64,000 bases of DNA from Mesorhizobium sp. M9A.F.Ca.ET.002.03.1.2 (GCF_003952365.1 NZ_CP034443.1:4581001-4645000); one strand, 5' to 3'. Positions 30,367 to 39,956 are shown, numbered from the stretch's first letter. Notes: generated from the letters alone by a model not told the origin. A program made the numbers and translations.

Positions 30367-31377
30367 ATGGATGAGCGGACAGCCGCTGCCGAACTCCAGA
30401 AGTTGGTCAATGGGTTCCAGGTATCTCAGGCGATATGCGTCGCCGCCACGCTGGGCATCGCAGACCATCTCAAGGACGGAAAACGCACCAGCGACGAACT
30501 TGCCGCGTTGACCAATACCCATCCGCAGGCGCTCTACCGGCTGCTGCGCGCCCTTGCGTCGGTCGGCGTGTTCCATGAGGCCGAAGACCGGTTCTTCTCA
30601 TTGACTCCGGTTGGCGGCGCGTTGCGATCCGATGTTCAGCATTCGGTCGCGCCTTGGGCGATTCTGGCCGGACGGCCCTATTTCCGTCAGGCATGGAGCG
30701 ACCTGCTGCACAGTGTCAGCACCGGTGAAAACGCCTTTCGCCACGCTTACGGCAAGAGCGTTTGGGAGTACCGGGCGGAGCATCCGGAAGAGTCCGTCAC
30801 CTTCGACCGGGCGATGACGGCCATGTCGCGTGGTGTCGCCGCCGCGGTGATCGCGGCTTATGACTTCCGGCCGTTTTCTGTCGTCATGGATGTCGCGGGC
30901 GGGCAGGGCGCGCTACTTGCCGAAATCCTCCGCCGCAATCCCGGCCAGCGCGGCATTCTTTTCGATCAGCCGCAGGTCGTGGCGAAGGCCGGCCCGGTCT
31001 TTGACGCTGCGGGCGTGGCCGATCGATGCGATGTCGTCGCCGGCGATTTCTTCGTCTCGGTGCCCGAGGGCGCCGATGCGATTGTGCTTAAGTGGATCCT
31101 GCATGACTGGGACGACGACACCAACATCCGGATCCTGAAAACCTGCCGCCGGGCAATGCGCCCAGAAGGCAAACTGCTGGTGCTTGAGAGCATTCTGGCG
31201 CCGCCCAACGAAGGCGCCAGTGCAAAATTCGGCGATCTGAACATGCTGGTCATGCCGGGCGGGCAGGAGCGCACGGCGGAAGAATTTAGGGGGCTGCTTG
31301 CGGGGTCGGATTTCCAGGTCGTGAATGTTATTGAAGCCGGACCTCGCATCAGCATCATCGAGGCGGAACCGGTCTGA
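30367..31377 (+). CDS. SAM-dependent O-methyltransferase (acetylserotonin/hydroxyneurosporene type)
   Basis: The 336-residue protein has an N-terminal winged-helix dimerisation domain (FQVSQAICVAATLGIADHL, then TSDELAALTNTHPQALYRLL) and a C-terminal Rossmann methyltransferase domain. The SAM motif is VVMDVAGGQGALLAEIL, and the acidic loop LKWILHDWDDD is the family's signature around the catalytic His. It should methylate a small hydroxylated aromatic or terpenoid compound, but no biosynthetic partner genes are present. The start at 30367 has GGGGGAG eight bases upstream. Confidence 0.88.
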   Translation: MDERTAAAELQKLVNGFQVSQAICVAATLGIADHLKDGKRTSDELAALTNTHPQALYRLLRALASVGVFHEAEDRFFSLTPVGGALRSDVQHSVAPWAILAGRPYFRQAWSDLLHSVSTGENAFRHAYGKSVWEYRAEHPEESVTFDRAMTAMSRGVAAAVIAAYDFRPFSVVMDVAGGQGALLAEILRRNPGQRGILFDQPQVVAKAGPVFDAAGVADRCDVVAGDFFVSVPEGADAIVLKWILHDWDDDTNIRILKTCRRAMRPEGKLLVLESILAPPNEGASAKFGDLNMLVMPGGQERTAEEFRGLLAGSDFQVVNVIEAGPRISIIEAEPV

Positions 31378-31421
31378 TTGCTTTGCGGGTCTGACCCGGC
31401 GAGGGCAATTGAAATGCAGGG

Positions 31422-32297
31422 CTACGACGCCGCCACTTCCGCTGGTTTGGTCGCTTTTTTCTGCAGATTGAGCAGATTGCCCATCAGGATCAGCAGGGCG
31501 CCACCGGCGGTGAAGGCGTCGATTTGTTCCTGATAGAGCAGCCAGCCGATCAGCGCCGACAGCGGCACGCGCAAAAAGTCCATCGGCGAGATGACGGTCG
31601 CGTCGGCATAGGCAAGCGCCCGGGCCATGCAGAAGTGCGACGACATGCCGGTGAAGGCGATCAGCAGGATCCACGGCCACAATTCGAGCGGCGGGTTGCG
31701 CCATACGTAGAGCGCGGGGACAAGGCCGAGCACCGACTGGATGACCAGCATCCAGAAGATGATGCGCACGACGCTGTCCGTGCGCGTCAGCGATTTGACC
31801 AGAACCACGGATATGCCGAAGCAGACCGCGGCGCCCAGCACGACAACATGTCCCGGATCGACGGAGCCGACGCCCGGACGCACGATGATCACCACGCCGA
31901 TCAGCCCGAGCACGATGGCCGCAAGCCTTGGCCGGCTCAGTCTCTCGCCAAGAAAGCTGGCCGCCAGAATGGCGGTCCAGATCGGCGTCGTGAATTCGAT
32001 GGAGATCAGCACGGCCAGCGGGATCAGCGTCAAGGCATAGAGCCACGCCCCCTGGCCGACAAAATGGACGACGTTGCGGGCGATATGGGCCACGGGGCGT
32101 TTGGTGCGCATCGCTGCAAAACCACCTGATATCATCACCAGCGGCAGGAGGATGAGAAGGCCGATCACCGAGCGCAGCTCAAGCACCTGGAAGACGTTGA
32201 GCTCGGCTGTCGTGGCGCGGCCGGCGACCGACATCGTCAGAAACGATGCGACCGACAGCGCCATCCAGAACGCGGCCTTGGAGATCGAGGGTGTCAT
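31422..32297 (-). CDS. EamA/DMT-family permease
   Basis: The 291-residue protein has ten predicted membrane helices in two EamA repeats, the first beginning AAFWMALSVASFLTMSVAG and the second VVVLGAAVCFGISVVLVKSL. The motif HFVGQGAWLYALTLIPLAVL is typical of the drug/metabolite transporter superfamily. Substrates of this subgroup are usually unknown small metabolites. The start at 32297 (MTPSISK) is used because upstream codons encode basic, non-membrane residues. It is convergent with the methyltransferase gene. Confidence 0.88.
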   Translation of the reverse strand: MTPSISKAAFWMALSVASFLTMSVAGRATTAELNVFQVLELRSVIGLLILLPLVMISGGFAAMRTKRPVAHIARNVVHFVGQGAWLYALTLIPLAVLISIEFTTPIWTAILAASFLGERLSRPRLAAIVLGLIGVVIIVRPGVGSVDPGHVVVLGAAVCFGISVVLVKSLTRTDSVVRIIFWMLVIQSVLGLVPALYVWRNPPLELWPWILLIAFTGMSSHFCMARALAYADATVISPMDFLRVPLSALIGWLLYQEQIDAFTAGGALLILMGNLLNLQKKATKPAEVAAS

Positions 32298-32473
32298 GCG
32301 CGCTATGTCGCAAGCCGGGACTTTGATCGCAACCGCTAGTCGGCGCATTCGGCTAGGCCAGACGCGGCGCGTTGCAAAAGGGTCATGTTGAAGGCGGAAC
32401 CTGCCGCGGCGGGAGGCGTTGATTCCCAGGGTTTGGCCGAACCGTGTTTCCGATCTCGACGAGGAGAGATTTG

Positions 32474-32980
32474 ATGAAATCATTCGCGCGATTTGTACTT
32501 GCCGGCTGCCTGACGGCGGCGGCTGGCGCGGCTCATGCCGACGAGGCCGATTTTCTCCGCTCGTTCCAGGGGAATTTCGCCGGCAAGGGGACCGTCAAGG
32601 TAACCACCGAGGCGCCGACGGTGAATGTCTCCTGCCGTTTCAATTCCGACGCGACGTCGCGTTCATTGTCGCTGGACGGCAGCTGCCGCGGCCTTGTTGT
32701 GGTGACGCGTGCCATCAGCGCGGATCTGAAGTCCAGCGGGACGAAGTACAGTGGCACCTATGTCGGATCCCGCACCGGGCCGGCGCAGCTCAGCGGCAGC
32801 CGCTCGGGCAATGCCATCAATCTCGGCATCCGCTGGGCGAAGGAGGTCAACGGCGATCGCAAGGCGCAAATGACGGTCGAGAAGAACGGCGAGGACGGCA
32901 TGCGGCTGACCGTTATCGACGTCGATCCGAAGACCGGCAAGAGCGTGACGACCAGCCGGATCGACCTGAGACGCATCTGA
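32474..32980 (+). CDS. Exported protein of unknown function
   Basis: The 168-residue protein has a signal peptide (KSFARFVLAGCLTAAAGAAHA, cleavage before DEA). The mature part is small and beta-rich: FLRSFQGNFAGKGTVKVT, VNVSCRFNSDATSRSLSLD, GTKYSGTYVGSRTGPAQLSG, MTVEKNGEDGMRLTV. This pattern fits a lipocalin- or calycin-like barrel in the periplasm. Two cysteines (VSCRF and GSCRG) may form a disulfide. The start at 32474 has GAGGAGAG upstream; the ATG at 32444 is poorer. Similar proteins are common in Rhizobiales without assigned role. Confidence 0.8.
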   Translation: MKSFARFVLAGCLTAAAGAAHADEADFLRSFQGNFAGKGTVKVTTEAPTVNVSCRFNSDATSRSLSLDGSCRGLVVVTRAISADLKSSGTKYSGTYVGSRTGPAQLSGSRSGNAINLGIRWAKEVNGDRKAQMTVEKNGEDGMRLTVIDVDPKTGKSVTTSRIDLRRI

Positions 32981-33015
32981 AGGCCGCTCTACGCGGATCT
33001 CGGTCGGGATCGCGC

Positions 33016-34332
33016 TCAGTCCTCGATCGGCTCGGGCGGATAGGCGTTGCGGCCCTTGCCGAAAGTATAGCCGGTTTCCACCGCCTTGCGGCCGAACTTG
33101 TCGCGCAACGTGTCGATCGCGCCTTCGGCCATGGCGCGCTTGCGCGACTGGATGTCGACGAGGTCGGGCGGATCGGCCTTTTCGTCATCTGAGAGGTCGC
33201 TGATGCCGATGCCGAGCAGCCGGTACCTTGTGCCGTCCGCTTCCTTGCGCAGCAGCTCGAGCCCGGTCGAAAAAATCCGGTCCGCCAGCCGTGTCGGGTC
33301 GCCGAGCTGCCGGTTGCGTGTGCGGGTCTTGAAATCCTGGGTCTTCAGCTTCAGCACGACGGTGCGCCCGGCAATGCCGGCTTTCTTCAGCCGCCCCGAG
33401 ACCTTTTCAGACAGCGCTCTCAGCACCGAAACCAGTTCATCCAGGGACGCGATATCGGTATCGAAGGTGGTCTCCGCCGATACGCTTTTCGCATCCTGGT
33501 CGGGATGGACGCGGCGGTCGTCTTCGCCGCGCGAAAGATGGTAGAGCCGGTCGCCCATCACGCCGTAGCGGCGCATCAGGTCGCTGCGCTCCATGCGCTG
33601 CAACTGGCCGATCATGCGGATGCCGTCCCGTTCAAGCGTGGCGGCGAAGGCTTTTCCCACGCCCCAGATCAGCGTCACTGGCTGCTCGGCCAGAAAGCCT
33701 GATGCCTCGGCCTCGCCGATCACTGAAAAGCCGCGCGGCTTGCGAAAGTCCGACGCCACCTTGGCCAGGAACTTGCAGTAGGAAAGGCCCGCCGAAACGG
33801 TGATGCCGATCTCCTTCTCCACGCCGAGCGCGAAGCGCGCCAGCACCACCGCGGGCGGCAAGCCATGCAGGCGTTCGGTGCCGGCAAGGTCCAGAAACGC
33901 TTCGTCGATCGAGATCGGCTCGACCAGCGGCGTCAGCGCCTGCATCATGGCGCGCACCTCGCGGCCGACGCGCGCATATTTTTCCATGTCCGGCGGCAGG
34001 ACCACCGCTTCGGGACAGGCTTCGAGCGCCTTGAACATCGGCATCGCCGAGCGCACGCCGTGGATGCGGGCGATGTAGCAAGCGGTGGAGACGACGCCGC
34101 GCTTGCCGCCGCCGATGATCAGCGGCCGGTCCTTCAGCGCCGGATTGTCGCGCTTTTCGACCGCTGCGTAAAACGCGTCGCAATCGATATGGGCAAGATG
34201 CAGCCGGTAGAGCTCCGGATGGCGGGCAAGCCGTGGACTGCCGCAGCGTTCGCAGCGCCGTGTCTCGCTGCGCTGGAAGGTCAGGCAGTCGCGGCAAAAA
34301 CCGTGATCGGGATTGTTGACAGGGGCCGCCAT
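33016..34332 (-). CDS. dinB: DNA polymerase IV with an N-terminal zinc-ribbon-like extension
   Basis: The Y-family translesion polymerase has about 438 residues from ATG 34332. Catalytic motifs are [15 protein letters not shown] and [12 protein letters not shown], followed by the fingers ([16 protein letters not shown]) and the little-finger domain. Before the polymerase domain are about 45 residues with CRDCLTF and CERCGS, two CxxC pairs that probably bind zinc. A LexA box lies at 34339-34353 and overlaps the upstream ATG (34342-34344), so I use the ATG at 34330-34332. The gene is expected to be SOS-induced. The acetyltransferase gene is divergent across the same regulatory region. Confidence 0.93.
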   Translation of the reverse strand: MAAPVNNPDHGFCRDCLTFQRSETRRCERCGSPRLARHPELYRLHLAHIDCDAFYAAVEKRDNPALKDRPLIIGGGKRGVVSTACYIARIHGVRSAMPMFKALEACPEAVVLPPDMEKYARVGREVRAMMQALTPLVEPISIDEAFLDLAGTERLHGLPPAVVLARFALGVEKEIGITVSAGLSYCKFLAKVASDFRKPRGFSVIGEAEASGFLAEQPVTLIWGVGKAFAATLERDGIRMIGQLQRMERSDLMRRYGVMGDRLYHLSRGEDDRRVHPDQDAKSVSAETTFDTDIASLDELVSVLRALSEKVSGRLKKAGIAGRTVVLKLKTQDFKTRTRNRQLGDPTRLADRIFSTGLELLRKEADGTRYRLLGIGISDLSDDEKADPPDLVDIQSRKRAMAEGAIDTLRDKFGRKAVETGYTFGKGRNAYPPEPIED

Positions 34333-34338
34333 CGCTGC

Positions 34339-34353
34339 GAACATAAAGAGAAC
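34339..34353 (-). promoter_or_regulatory. LexA (SOS) box of dinB
   Basis: On the minus strand the sequence GTTC-TCTTTAT-GTTC is an exact match to the alphaproteobacterial LexA site GTTC-N7-GTTC. It ends six bases before the dinB ATG used here. Confidence 0.85.
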
Positions 34354-34411
34354 AAATGCAATGGTACGTCAGGACGGACGCCGCGACAAGCGGCGGGCCG
34401 GGAGAGAGTTC

Positions 34412-34987
34412 ATGAATACGACCATAGCGCCACTGGTGCCCGAGCTTTGGGCGGATTTCGAAGATCTTTTCGGCAAGCAAGGCGCCTGCTACGGCTGCTG
34501 GTGCACACATTTCCGGTTGTCGCCGGCAGCGCGCCGCGCCAGCAACCGGGAGCGCAACAAGGACCACATCAAGGCGCGGATCGAGGCCGGGCCGCCTCCG
34601 GGCCTGCTGGCGTTCGAGGATGGGAAGGCGGTCGGCTGGATGCAGATCGGCCCGCGCGCCGACGTGCCCGAATGGAACAACAAGGGCAGGGGGTCGGCGC
34701 CGGTCGATCCCGCCGACGCTTTCGATCCGAACGTCTGGGCGATCTCCTGCTTCTTCATCCGCACCAAGGCACGCGGCAGGGGCGTCACCCACCGGTTGGT
34801 CGAGGGCGGCATCGAGTTTGCCCGCCAGAATGGCGCGCGGCTGGTCGAGGCATGCCCGATCGACCTGTCGAAAGATTCGCGCTCGATCGGGCTGTTCGTC
34901 GGTTCGTCGCGGGTCTTCGAGAAAGCCGGCTTCGAGCGGCTGGTCGAGCGCAAGGCGGGCCGGCCGCTGATGCGGCTGGTGCTTTAG
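34412..34987 (+). CDS. GNAT-family N-acetyltransferase
   Basis: The 191-residue protein has the GNAT fold: the cofactor-binding loop is KARGRGVTHRLVEGGIEFAR, preceded by beta-strand WAISCFFIRT, and the C-terminal part has GLFVGSSRVFEKAGFERL. An N-terminal segment KQGACYGCWCTHFRLSP with three cysteines is typical of a small subgroup of bacterial GNAT proteins. The acceptor substrate is unknown. The start at 34412 has GGAGAGAG upstream; the longer frame to 34313 would run through the dinB regulatory region. Confidence 0.85.
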   Translation: MNTTIAPLVPELWADFEDLFGKQGACYGCWCTHFRLSPAARRASNRERNKDHIKARIEAGPPPGLLAFEDGKAVGWMQIGPRADVPEWNNKGRGSAPVDPADAFDPNVWAISCFFIRTKARGRGVTHRLVEGGIEFARQNGARLVEACPIDLSKDSRSIGLFVGSSRVFEKAGFERLVERKAGRPLMRLVL

Positions 34988-35063
34988 GTCGTCGCCTTGC
35001 GGCCGCGATGGTATCTTTCTACCGATAGATGATTTTGCATTCCGCGATCGAATGGGGGTTCAA

Positions 35064-36599
35064 GTGAAGCGCGTTTTACCGTTTGTTTTGGCTCTTGCGT
35101 TCGGCATGCCGGCTTGGGGGCAGACCGTCGACAGCAACGGCGCGAAGCGACTGTCCGATGATTTGTCCCGCTATGTCGGCAGAAAGGCGCTCGATAACGG
35201 CATTTTGAAGATCTCGGTCGATGGCGACGCCTATCGGATCGCATTCGACTTCGATGCGCTCCTTAAGATGAATCCCAGCAAGGACGCTCTAACATTCAAT
35301 CTTGCGCCCTTTGCGTTGCTGGTCAAACCGCGCAGTGACGGAAGCTGGAGCGTGTCCTCGGATTTAGCACCCAACGCCTTCCTCGATGTCGAGGGACCGC
35401 GCGGCGTGCGTTTCTCCGTCTCCGGCTCCGCATTCGGCGGCATCTACGATCCGGGATTGGCGGCGTTCACCAGCGGCGTCGGTTCGATGGCTGGCATGAA
35501 AGTGATATCAAGAGATCCCAAGAAACCGATGGACCTGAGCATCGGTGCCGGCACGTCGACCTTGAACGCCAGCAAAGCCGCGGGCGGCGGTGTCGATTTT
35601 GCCATGACGCAGACGATCGCCGACTTCGTCGAAACGGTCATTGTCGACGAAGGTGGGTCGGGGCCGAAAGTGCCGGTCACGATGAAGTCGCCGAAGGTGT
35701 CGGTCGAGGTGACCGGCAATGGCGTGCGTACGAAGGCGTTCCTCGATCTGCTCGGTTTTGCCGTCGCCAATCAGGACGAAGCTTCGCTGAAGGCCAACCA
35801 GGCTCATCTCAAATCATTGCTGACAAGCGCATTGCCCCTATGGGAGCGCTTGGAAGAGACCTATCGCTTTGAGGGCCTAAGCTTTGCAAGTTCAATGGGT
35901 AGTTTCGAACTCGCGGATTTGAGCGCTACGACCGGCATCGACGGAATCTCCGGTAGTGGGAAGATCGACTATCGGATCAAGGCAACCGGCTTAACTGTTC
36001 CCCAGCATTTTCTGCCGAGCTGGGGCGTCGCATTGCTGCCCACCGACGTCGAATTGAGCTTCGGCGGCGCCAATCTCGATCTCGATAGCATGGCGAAAAA
36101 GGCGATCGAAGCCTTTGATCTCAATGAGGATCCGCCGCTGTCGGATGAATTTGGCGAGGCCCTGGTCGCCGATTTCATGGCTAACAACCCGAAGATCGTG
36201 CTCCGGCATAGCATAGTGAAGAACGGTAACGTCGAAGTCACCATGAAAGGAGAGATGACGTTCCCGGACAAGAAGCCGGATGCGACGATGACGGTGGACG
36301 TCGCAGGCTACGACAAGATCGTGCAGGCTGTTCAAGCAGCCGCCAAGACTGACCCGCAGGCTGCACAGGTTTTGCCGGCTGCACTCGCCGTCAAAGGATT
36401 TGCCAAAACGCTGTCGGACGGTCGGCTGGAGTGGGTGATCGACGCCAAGGCTGACGGCTCGGTCGTTGTCAACGGCGCCATGCTGAAGCCGGCCGACGCC
36501 GTTCAGGACGACGGCGATATTATCGACCCGAATGATGCTACCGACCAGGATGATGGCTCGGGCGAGAATGACAATGGTGGGGCAGGGGCAAAACCCTGA
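35064..36599 (+). CDS. Large exported protein of unknown function
   Basis: The 511-residue product has a signal peptide (KRVLPFVLALAFGMPAWG, cleavage before QTV). GTG at 35064 is the likely start because GGGGG lies 6-10 bases before it; ATG at 35052 has no site. The mature part looks like repeated beta-strand segments of a periplasmic protein (for example LDNGILKISVDGDAYRIAF, FNLAPFALLVKPRSDGSWSV, VDVAGYDKIVQAV), with a long helical insert near residue 240. The last 35 residues are acidic and low-complexity (DDGDIIDPNDATDQDDGSGE). No enzyme motif was recognised. GC content is lower than in flanking genes. Confidence 0.78.
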   Translation: MKRVLPFVLALAFGMPAWGQTVDSNGAKRLSDDLSRYVGRKALDNGILKISVDGDAYRIAFDFDALLKMNPSKDALTFNLAPFALLVKPRSDGSWSVSSDLAPNAFLDVEGPRGVRFSVSGSAFGGIYDPGLAAFTSGVGSMAGMKVISRDPKKPMDLSIGAGTSTLNASKAAGGGVDFAMTQTIADFVETVIVDEGGSGPKVPVTMKSPKVSVEVTGNGVRTKAFLDLLGFAVANQDEASLKANQAHLKSLLTSALPLWERLEETYRFEGLSFASSMGSFELADLSATTGIDGISGSGKIDYRIKATGLTVPQHFLPSWGVALLPTDVELSFGGANLDLDSMAKKAIEAFDLNEDPPLSDEFGEALVADFMANNPKIVLRHSIVKNGNVEVTMKGEMTFPDKKPDATMTVDVAGYDKIVQAVQAAAKTDPQAAQVLPAALAVKGFAKTLSDGRLEWVIDAKADGSVVVNGAMLKPADAVQDDGDIIDPNDATDQDDGSGENDNGGAGAKP

Positions 36600-36608
36600 A
36601 CGTTTGAG

Positions 36609-37262
36609 TTAGAGACCGAGGGCACTCGCGATCTTCGGCGCGGCCTCGCGCCAATCCTCGACGACGGCGATGTCGTCAGGCATTGGCGGCAGGAAGGCGC
36701 GCAGCGAATTGTCGGCCATCAGATGGAAGAGATGGGCATCGGCAACCGAATTGCGCGCCGATACCAGATTGTTCGGCTGGTCGTCGACGAAGGCGATGGG
36801 TCGGCTCTTGATGCCGCGCAGCTTAGCCACCGCCGGGCCCTTGGCCATCTCGGTGGTCAAAAGCGGATAGGTCAGCCCGAGGGCGTCGAGATGGGCGCGG
36901 CGAACCGCGCGATGCTTGTGCGGCATGGCCGTCAGCATGACGATCTCGGCGCGCTCGCCCAGCGTCGCCAGGGCGTCGGCGGCGCCGTCGGTGATGCTTT
37001 GCCAGTCGGCTTGCGCATCGAAGAACTCGTCCAGAAGTGCGGTCACCTCCGCTTGTTCGACCAATCGGCCGCTCGCCTGCTCGGCAATGTTGCCGGTCAG
37101 CCGGAAGGAGGCAAACGTCAGGCCGAAACCGCGCGCCTGGAGAAAATGCGGAAAGGGCCGGATGAATTCGAGCACGACATCGTCGACATCGAGCACCAGC
37201 AGCGGCCGGTCGTCGGCGGCCAGTTCCTCGATCTGGCGCGCTGTTTCAGGGTCGTCGCTCAT
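36609..37262 (-). CDS. HAD-superfamily hydrolase-like protein
   Basis: The 217-residue protein shows HAD motif I as LLVLDVDDVVLEF (Asp-x-Asp), motif II LTAMPHKH, and the final acidic motif FVDDQPNNLVSA. A small helical cap follows motif I. Most such proteins are phosphatases with unknown substrates. Its ATG overlaps the stop codon of the DUF3572 gene upstream (ATGA), so the two are translationally coupled. It ends 9 bases from the stop of the exported protein gene, convergent. Confidence 0.85.
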   Translation of the reverse strand: MSDDPETARQIEELAADDRPLLVLDVDDVVLEFIRPFPHFLQARGFGLTFASFRLTGNIAEQASGRLVEQAEVTALLDEFFDAQADWQSITDGAADALATLGERAEIVMLTAMPHKHRAVRRAHLDALGLTYPLLTTEMAKGPAVAKLRGIKSRPIAFVDDQPNNLVSARNSVADAHLFHLMADNSLRAFLPPMPDDIAVVEDWREAAPKIASALGL

Positions 37263-37558
37263 ATGGAACGCTCATGATCGTCGTTGCCAAGCGGCAGCGC
37301 CCGCAACGCCTTGCCGACGGAAGCCGGCGGCGTGCCGGTTTCCTGCGCGAACCGCATGAGCGTCGGCTCGTGAGCGAGGATGAACTGCAGCACGCCTGCC
37401 AAAAATCCCGGCTCGCCGGCCGCCTGGCGGATGGAATGCGCCTCGATGCCGGTGATCGCTAGGAAGCGGGGCAAAAGTTCCGGATCGGCGGCGACGAAGC
37501 CCAGTGCCTTCACGGCAATGGTTTCCGCTTCCTCGCGCATTGACGCTGCGTGTGCCAT
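37259..37558 (-). CDS. DUF3572 protein
   Basis: The 99-residue all-helical protein matches DUF3572, a small Rhizobiales/Rhodobacterales family: EEAETIAVKALGFVAADPEL, LPRFLAITGIEAHSIRQAA and FLAGVLQFILAHEPTLMRFA are typical. It has no signal peptide. The start at 37558 has GGAAGG six bases upstream; a longer frame to 37858 would cross into the divK promoter. It is divergent from divK and coupled to the downstream HAD gene. A cell-cycle role is only suggested by the neighbourhood. Confidence 0.87.
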   Translation of the reverse strand: MAHAASMREEAETIAVKALGFVAADPELLPRFLAITGIEAHSIRQAAGEPGFLAGVLQFILAHEPTLMRFAQETGTPPASVGKALRALPLGNDDHERSI

Positions 37559-37793
37559 CGCTACCTTCCAGTGCAGTGGAATGAGTCTCTTTTGGGCAGT
37601 AATCGCAAGCGTCGCCTGCGGCAAGCCATCTGCCTCTGCAATACGGTGATCGAGGCGAAATCCGAAGCTTTTCCGGCAGCCGGTTTCCGTTTCGTCAATT
37701 ATATTGTCGTAGAGTCGAGCAGGGTTTGGTGCGTGCCGGCACGGGCGCATGACGGCAACCTTCGAGCGGAAGGCGGGCCGAGACGGGAAATCG

Positions 37794-38165
37794 ATGCCTA
37801 AGAAGGTCATGATCGTCGAGGACAACGAGCTCAACATGAAGCTCTTTCGGGACCTCATCGAAGCGAGCGGTTACGAGACGGTCCGCACGCGCAACGGCCT
37901 TGAAGCGCTGGATCTGGCGCGACTGCACCGGCCGGACCTCATTTTGATGGACATCCAGCTGCCCGAAGTGTCGGGGCTGGAAGTGACCAAATGGCTGAAG
38001 GAGGACGATGACCTCCACGTCATCCCGGTCATTGCCGTCACCGCCTTCGCTATGAAGGGCGATGAGGAGCGCATCCGCCAGGGTGGCTGCGAGGCCTATA
38101 TCTCCAAGCCGATCTCGGTGCCGCGTTTCATCGAAACCATCAAATCCTACCTGGGCGACGCCTGA
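37794..38165 (+). CDS. divK: Cell-cycle response regulator DivK
   Basis: The 123-residue protein is a single receiver domain with no output domain. The phosphoacceptor is Asp53 in [13 protein letters not shown], with acidic residues Glu9-Asp10 (IVEDN) and Lys in ISKPI completing the site. DivK is phosphorylated by DivJ and dephosphorylated by PleC, and controls the CckA-CtrA pathway through DivL; it also stimulates PleD partners. Using the start at 37794 gives the classic Asp53 numbering. It lies 31 bases before pleD, an arrangement conserved in alphaproteobacteria. Confidence 0.96.
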   Translation: MPKKVMIVEDNELNMKLFRDLIEASGYETVRTRNGLEALDLARLHRPDLILMDIQLPEVSGLEVTKWLKEDDDLHVIPVIAVTAFAMKGDEERIRQGGCEAYISKPISVPRFIETIKSYLGDA

Positions 38166-38196
38166 TGCGTCCCTCCAGCCGAGCCGGAGCTTTATG

Positions 38197-39570
38197 ATGA
38201 CTGCACGGGTCCTCGTCGTCGACGACATCCTTGCCAATGTGAGGCTGCTCGAGGTCCGGCTGCTTGCCGAATATTTCGAGGTGCTGACCGCTACCAACGG
38301 GCTGGACGCGATCGAGACCTGCGAAAACGGCAAGGTCGACGTCGTGCTGCTCGACGTGATGATGCCCGATATGGACGGGTTCGAGGTCTGCCGGCGGCTG
38401 AAGAGCGATCCGGCGACGTCGCACATCCCCGTCGTCATGATCACTGCGCTCGACCAGGTTTCGGACCGGGTGCGCGGCCTCGAGGCCGGAGCCGACGATT
38501 TCCTGACCAAGCCTGTCAACGATCTGCAATTGATGACGCGCGTCAAAAGCCTGGTCAGGCTGAAGACGTTGACCGACGAGTTGCGCCTGCGCGCCTCGAC
38601 CACGCGCAACATCGGCATCGAGGAGCTTTTGAGCCGCAACTTCGCTTCCGAAGATATCATGCCCAAAGTCCTGCTGATCGATGAGCGCAAACCCTCCTTC
38701 GAGCGCGTCCAGAAGATGCTGCGCGGCAGCGCCGACCTCGACATCGCCACCGATCCGCATGCCGGCTTCTTCCAGGCCGCCGAGACACCCTATGAGTGCG
38801 TGATGATCTCGACGGCCTTTGCCGATTTCGATCCGCTCAGGCTCTGCTCGCAACTGCGTTCGCTCGATCGCACCCGTTTCCTGCCGATCATCCTTCTGGC
38901 GCAGGAGGGCGAGGAGGGGCGCATCATCCGCGGCCTCGAGCTCGGCATCAACGACTACCTGATGCGGCCGATCGACCAGCAGGAGCTGACAGCCCGGCTG
39001 CGCACGCAAGTGCGCCGCAAGCGCTACAACGACCAACTCCGCGCCAGCGTCACCCAGACCATCGAGATGGCGGTGACCGATGCCTTGACGGGACTGCACA
39101 ACCGCCGTTACCTCGACAGCCATCTGCAGACCTTGTTCGATCGTGCCGTGGCGCGGCGGCGGCCGCTGTCGCTGATGATCACCGACCTCGACCGCTTCAA
39201 GACCGTCAACGACACGCATGGCCATGATGGCGGCGACGACGTGCTGCGCGAATTCGCGCGGCGGCTGCGCAAGAATGTGCGCGGCATCGATCTCGCTTGC
39301 CGCTTCGGTGGCGAGGAGTTCGTCGTGGTCATGCCGGACACGGACGGCGCGGTGGCCGAAAAGGTCGCGGAGCGCATTCGTGCGGAAATCGCCCAGATGC
39401 CGTTTGCCGTCGGCCATGCGGGCGAAACGATCGAGGTTACCGTCAGCGTCGGCGTTTCTTCGGTGCTGAAGGGCTTGGACTCGGTTGCCGGGCTGATGAA
39501 ACGCGCCGACCTCGCGCTCTACGAAGCCAAGAGCGCCGGCCGCAACCGCGTGGTCGCCAAGGCGGCGTAG
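38197..39570 (+). CDS. pleD: Response regulator diguanylate cyclase PleD
   Basis: The 457-residue protein has a receiver domain with Asp53 (VVLLDVMMPDMDG), a second receiver-like adaptor domain (about residues 150-280, starting IMPKVLLIDERKPSFER) and a GGDEF domain. The active site is RFGGEEFVVVMP, and the inhibition site RGID lies five residues before GGEEF, so allosteric product inhibition is expected. The enzyme makes c-di-GMP at the differentiating pole. I chose ATG at 38197 over the one three bases earlier because it gives the Caulobacter-type N-terminus MTARVLVVDD and Asp53. It is co-transcribed with divK. Confidence 0.96.
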   Translation: MTARVLVVDDILANVRLLEVRLLAEYFEVLTATNGLDAIETCENGKVDVVLLDVMMPDMDGFEVCRRLKSDPATSHIPVVMITALDQVSDRVRGLEAGADDFLTKPVNDLQLMTRVKSLVRLKTLTDELRLRASTTRNIGIEELLSRNFASEDIMPKVLLIDERKPSFERVQKMLRGSADLDIATDPHAGFFQAAETPYECVMISTAFADFDPLRLCSQLRSLDRTRFLPIILLAQEGEEGRIIRGLELGINDYLMRPIDQQELTARLRTQVRRKRYNDQLRASVTQTIEMAVTDALTGLHNRRYLDSHLQTLFDRAVARRRPLSLMITDLDRFKTVNDTHGHDGGDDVLREFARRLRKNVRGIDLACRFGGEEFVVVMPDTDGAVAEKVAERIRAEIAQMPFAVGHAGETIEVTVSVGVSSVLKGLDSVAGLMKRADLALYEAKSAGRNRVVAKAA

Positions 39571-39905
39571 CGGCGATTTTTCCAGTCAATGCGACAGGGT
39601 TACGAATTTACCTTAATGCAAGTGATTCGCCGACTTGGTTAAGAAATTGTTGATTTTCATAAACCGTTGCGCAAATGTGCAGACAGTGACGGAACCGGCG
39701 CGAGGGTAGATCGCCGGGGTCGATCCGAAAGCTACCCCATGATTCAGGTCCGCCGCATCTCCTGGGTCCGTGGGGTCGGCCGGCCGGCGCTGGCACATAG
39801 TGGCCTCCTCGTACCGCTGCCAAACGCCGACCGGCCCCCTTTTTCGAAAAGACGTCGGATTCTGTGTCAAATACCGGAAATGCCGGTCCTTTCACGCCTT
39901 TGAAT
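39571..39905. other. Intergenic region after pleD
   Basis: I see no credible gene in this stretch. It holds a structured segment at 39704-39737 (GGGTAG/CTACCC around ATCG/CGAT) and a small hairpin ACCGG/CCGGT at 39873-39887. Two TTAA tetranucleotides lie near 39613 and 39638, but their spacing does not match a full CtrA site. Confidence 0.4.
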
Positions 39906-39934
39906 ACAAAAACGCCGCCCAACAGGCGGCGTTT
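39906..39934 (-). terminator. Intrinsic terminator of rpmG
   Basis: On the minus strand AAACGCCGCC pairs with GGCGGCGTTT (arms at 39910-39919 and 39925-39934, 10 bp) and the stem runs into five T. It lies 23 bases after the rpmG stop and is a strong rho-independent terminator. Confidence 0.9.
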
Positions 39935-39956
39935 GGCATTGCGGATGGAAACCGGG

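Noticed and set aside
39613..39870. Minus-strand frame in the pleD-rpmG gap and a possible CtrA site
   Set aside because: The translation has no family resemblance, and the TTAA tetranucleotides are not spaced as TTAA-N7-TTAA.
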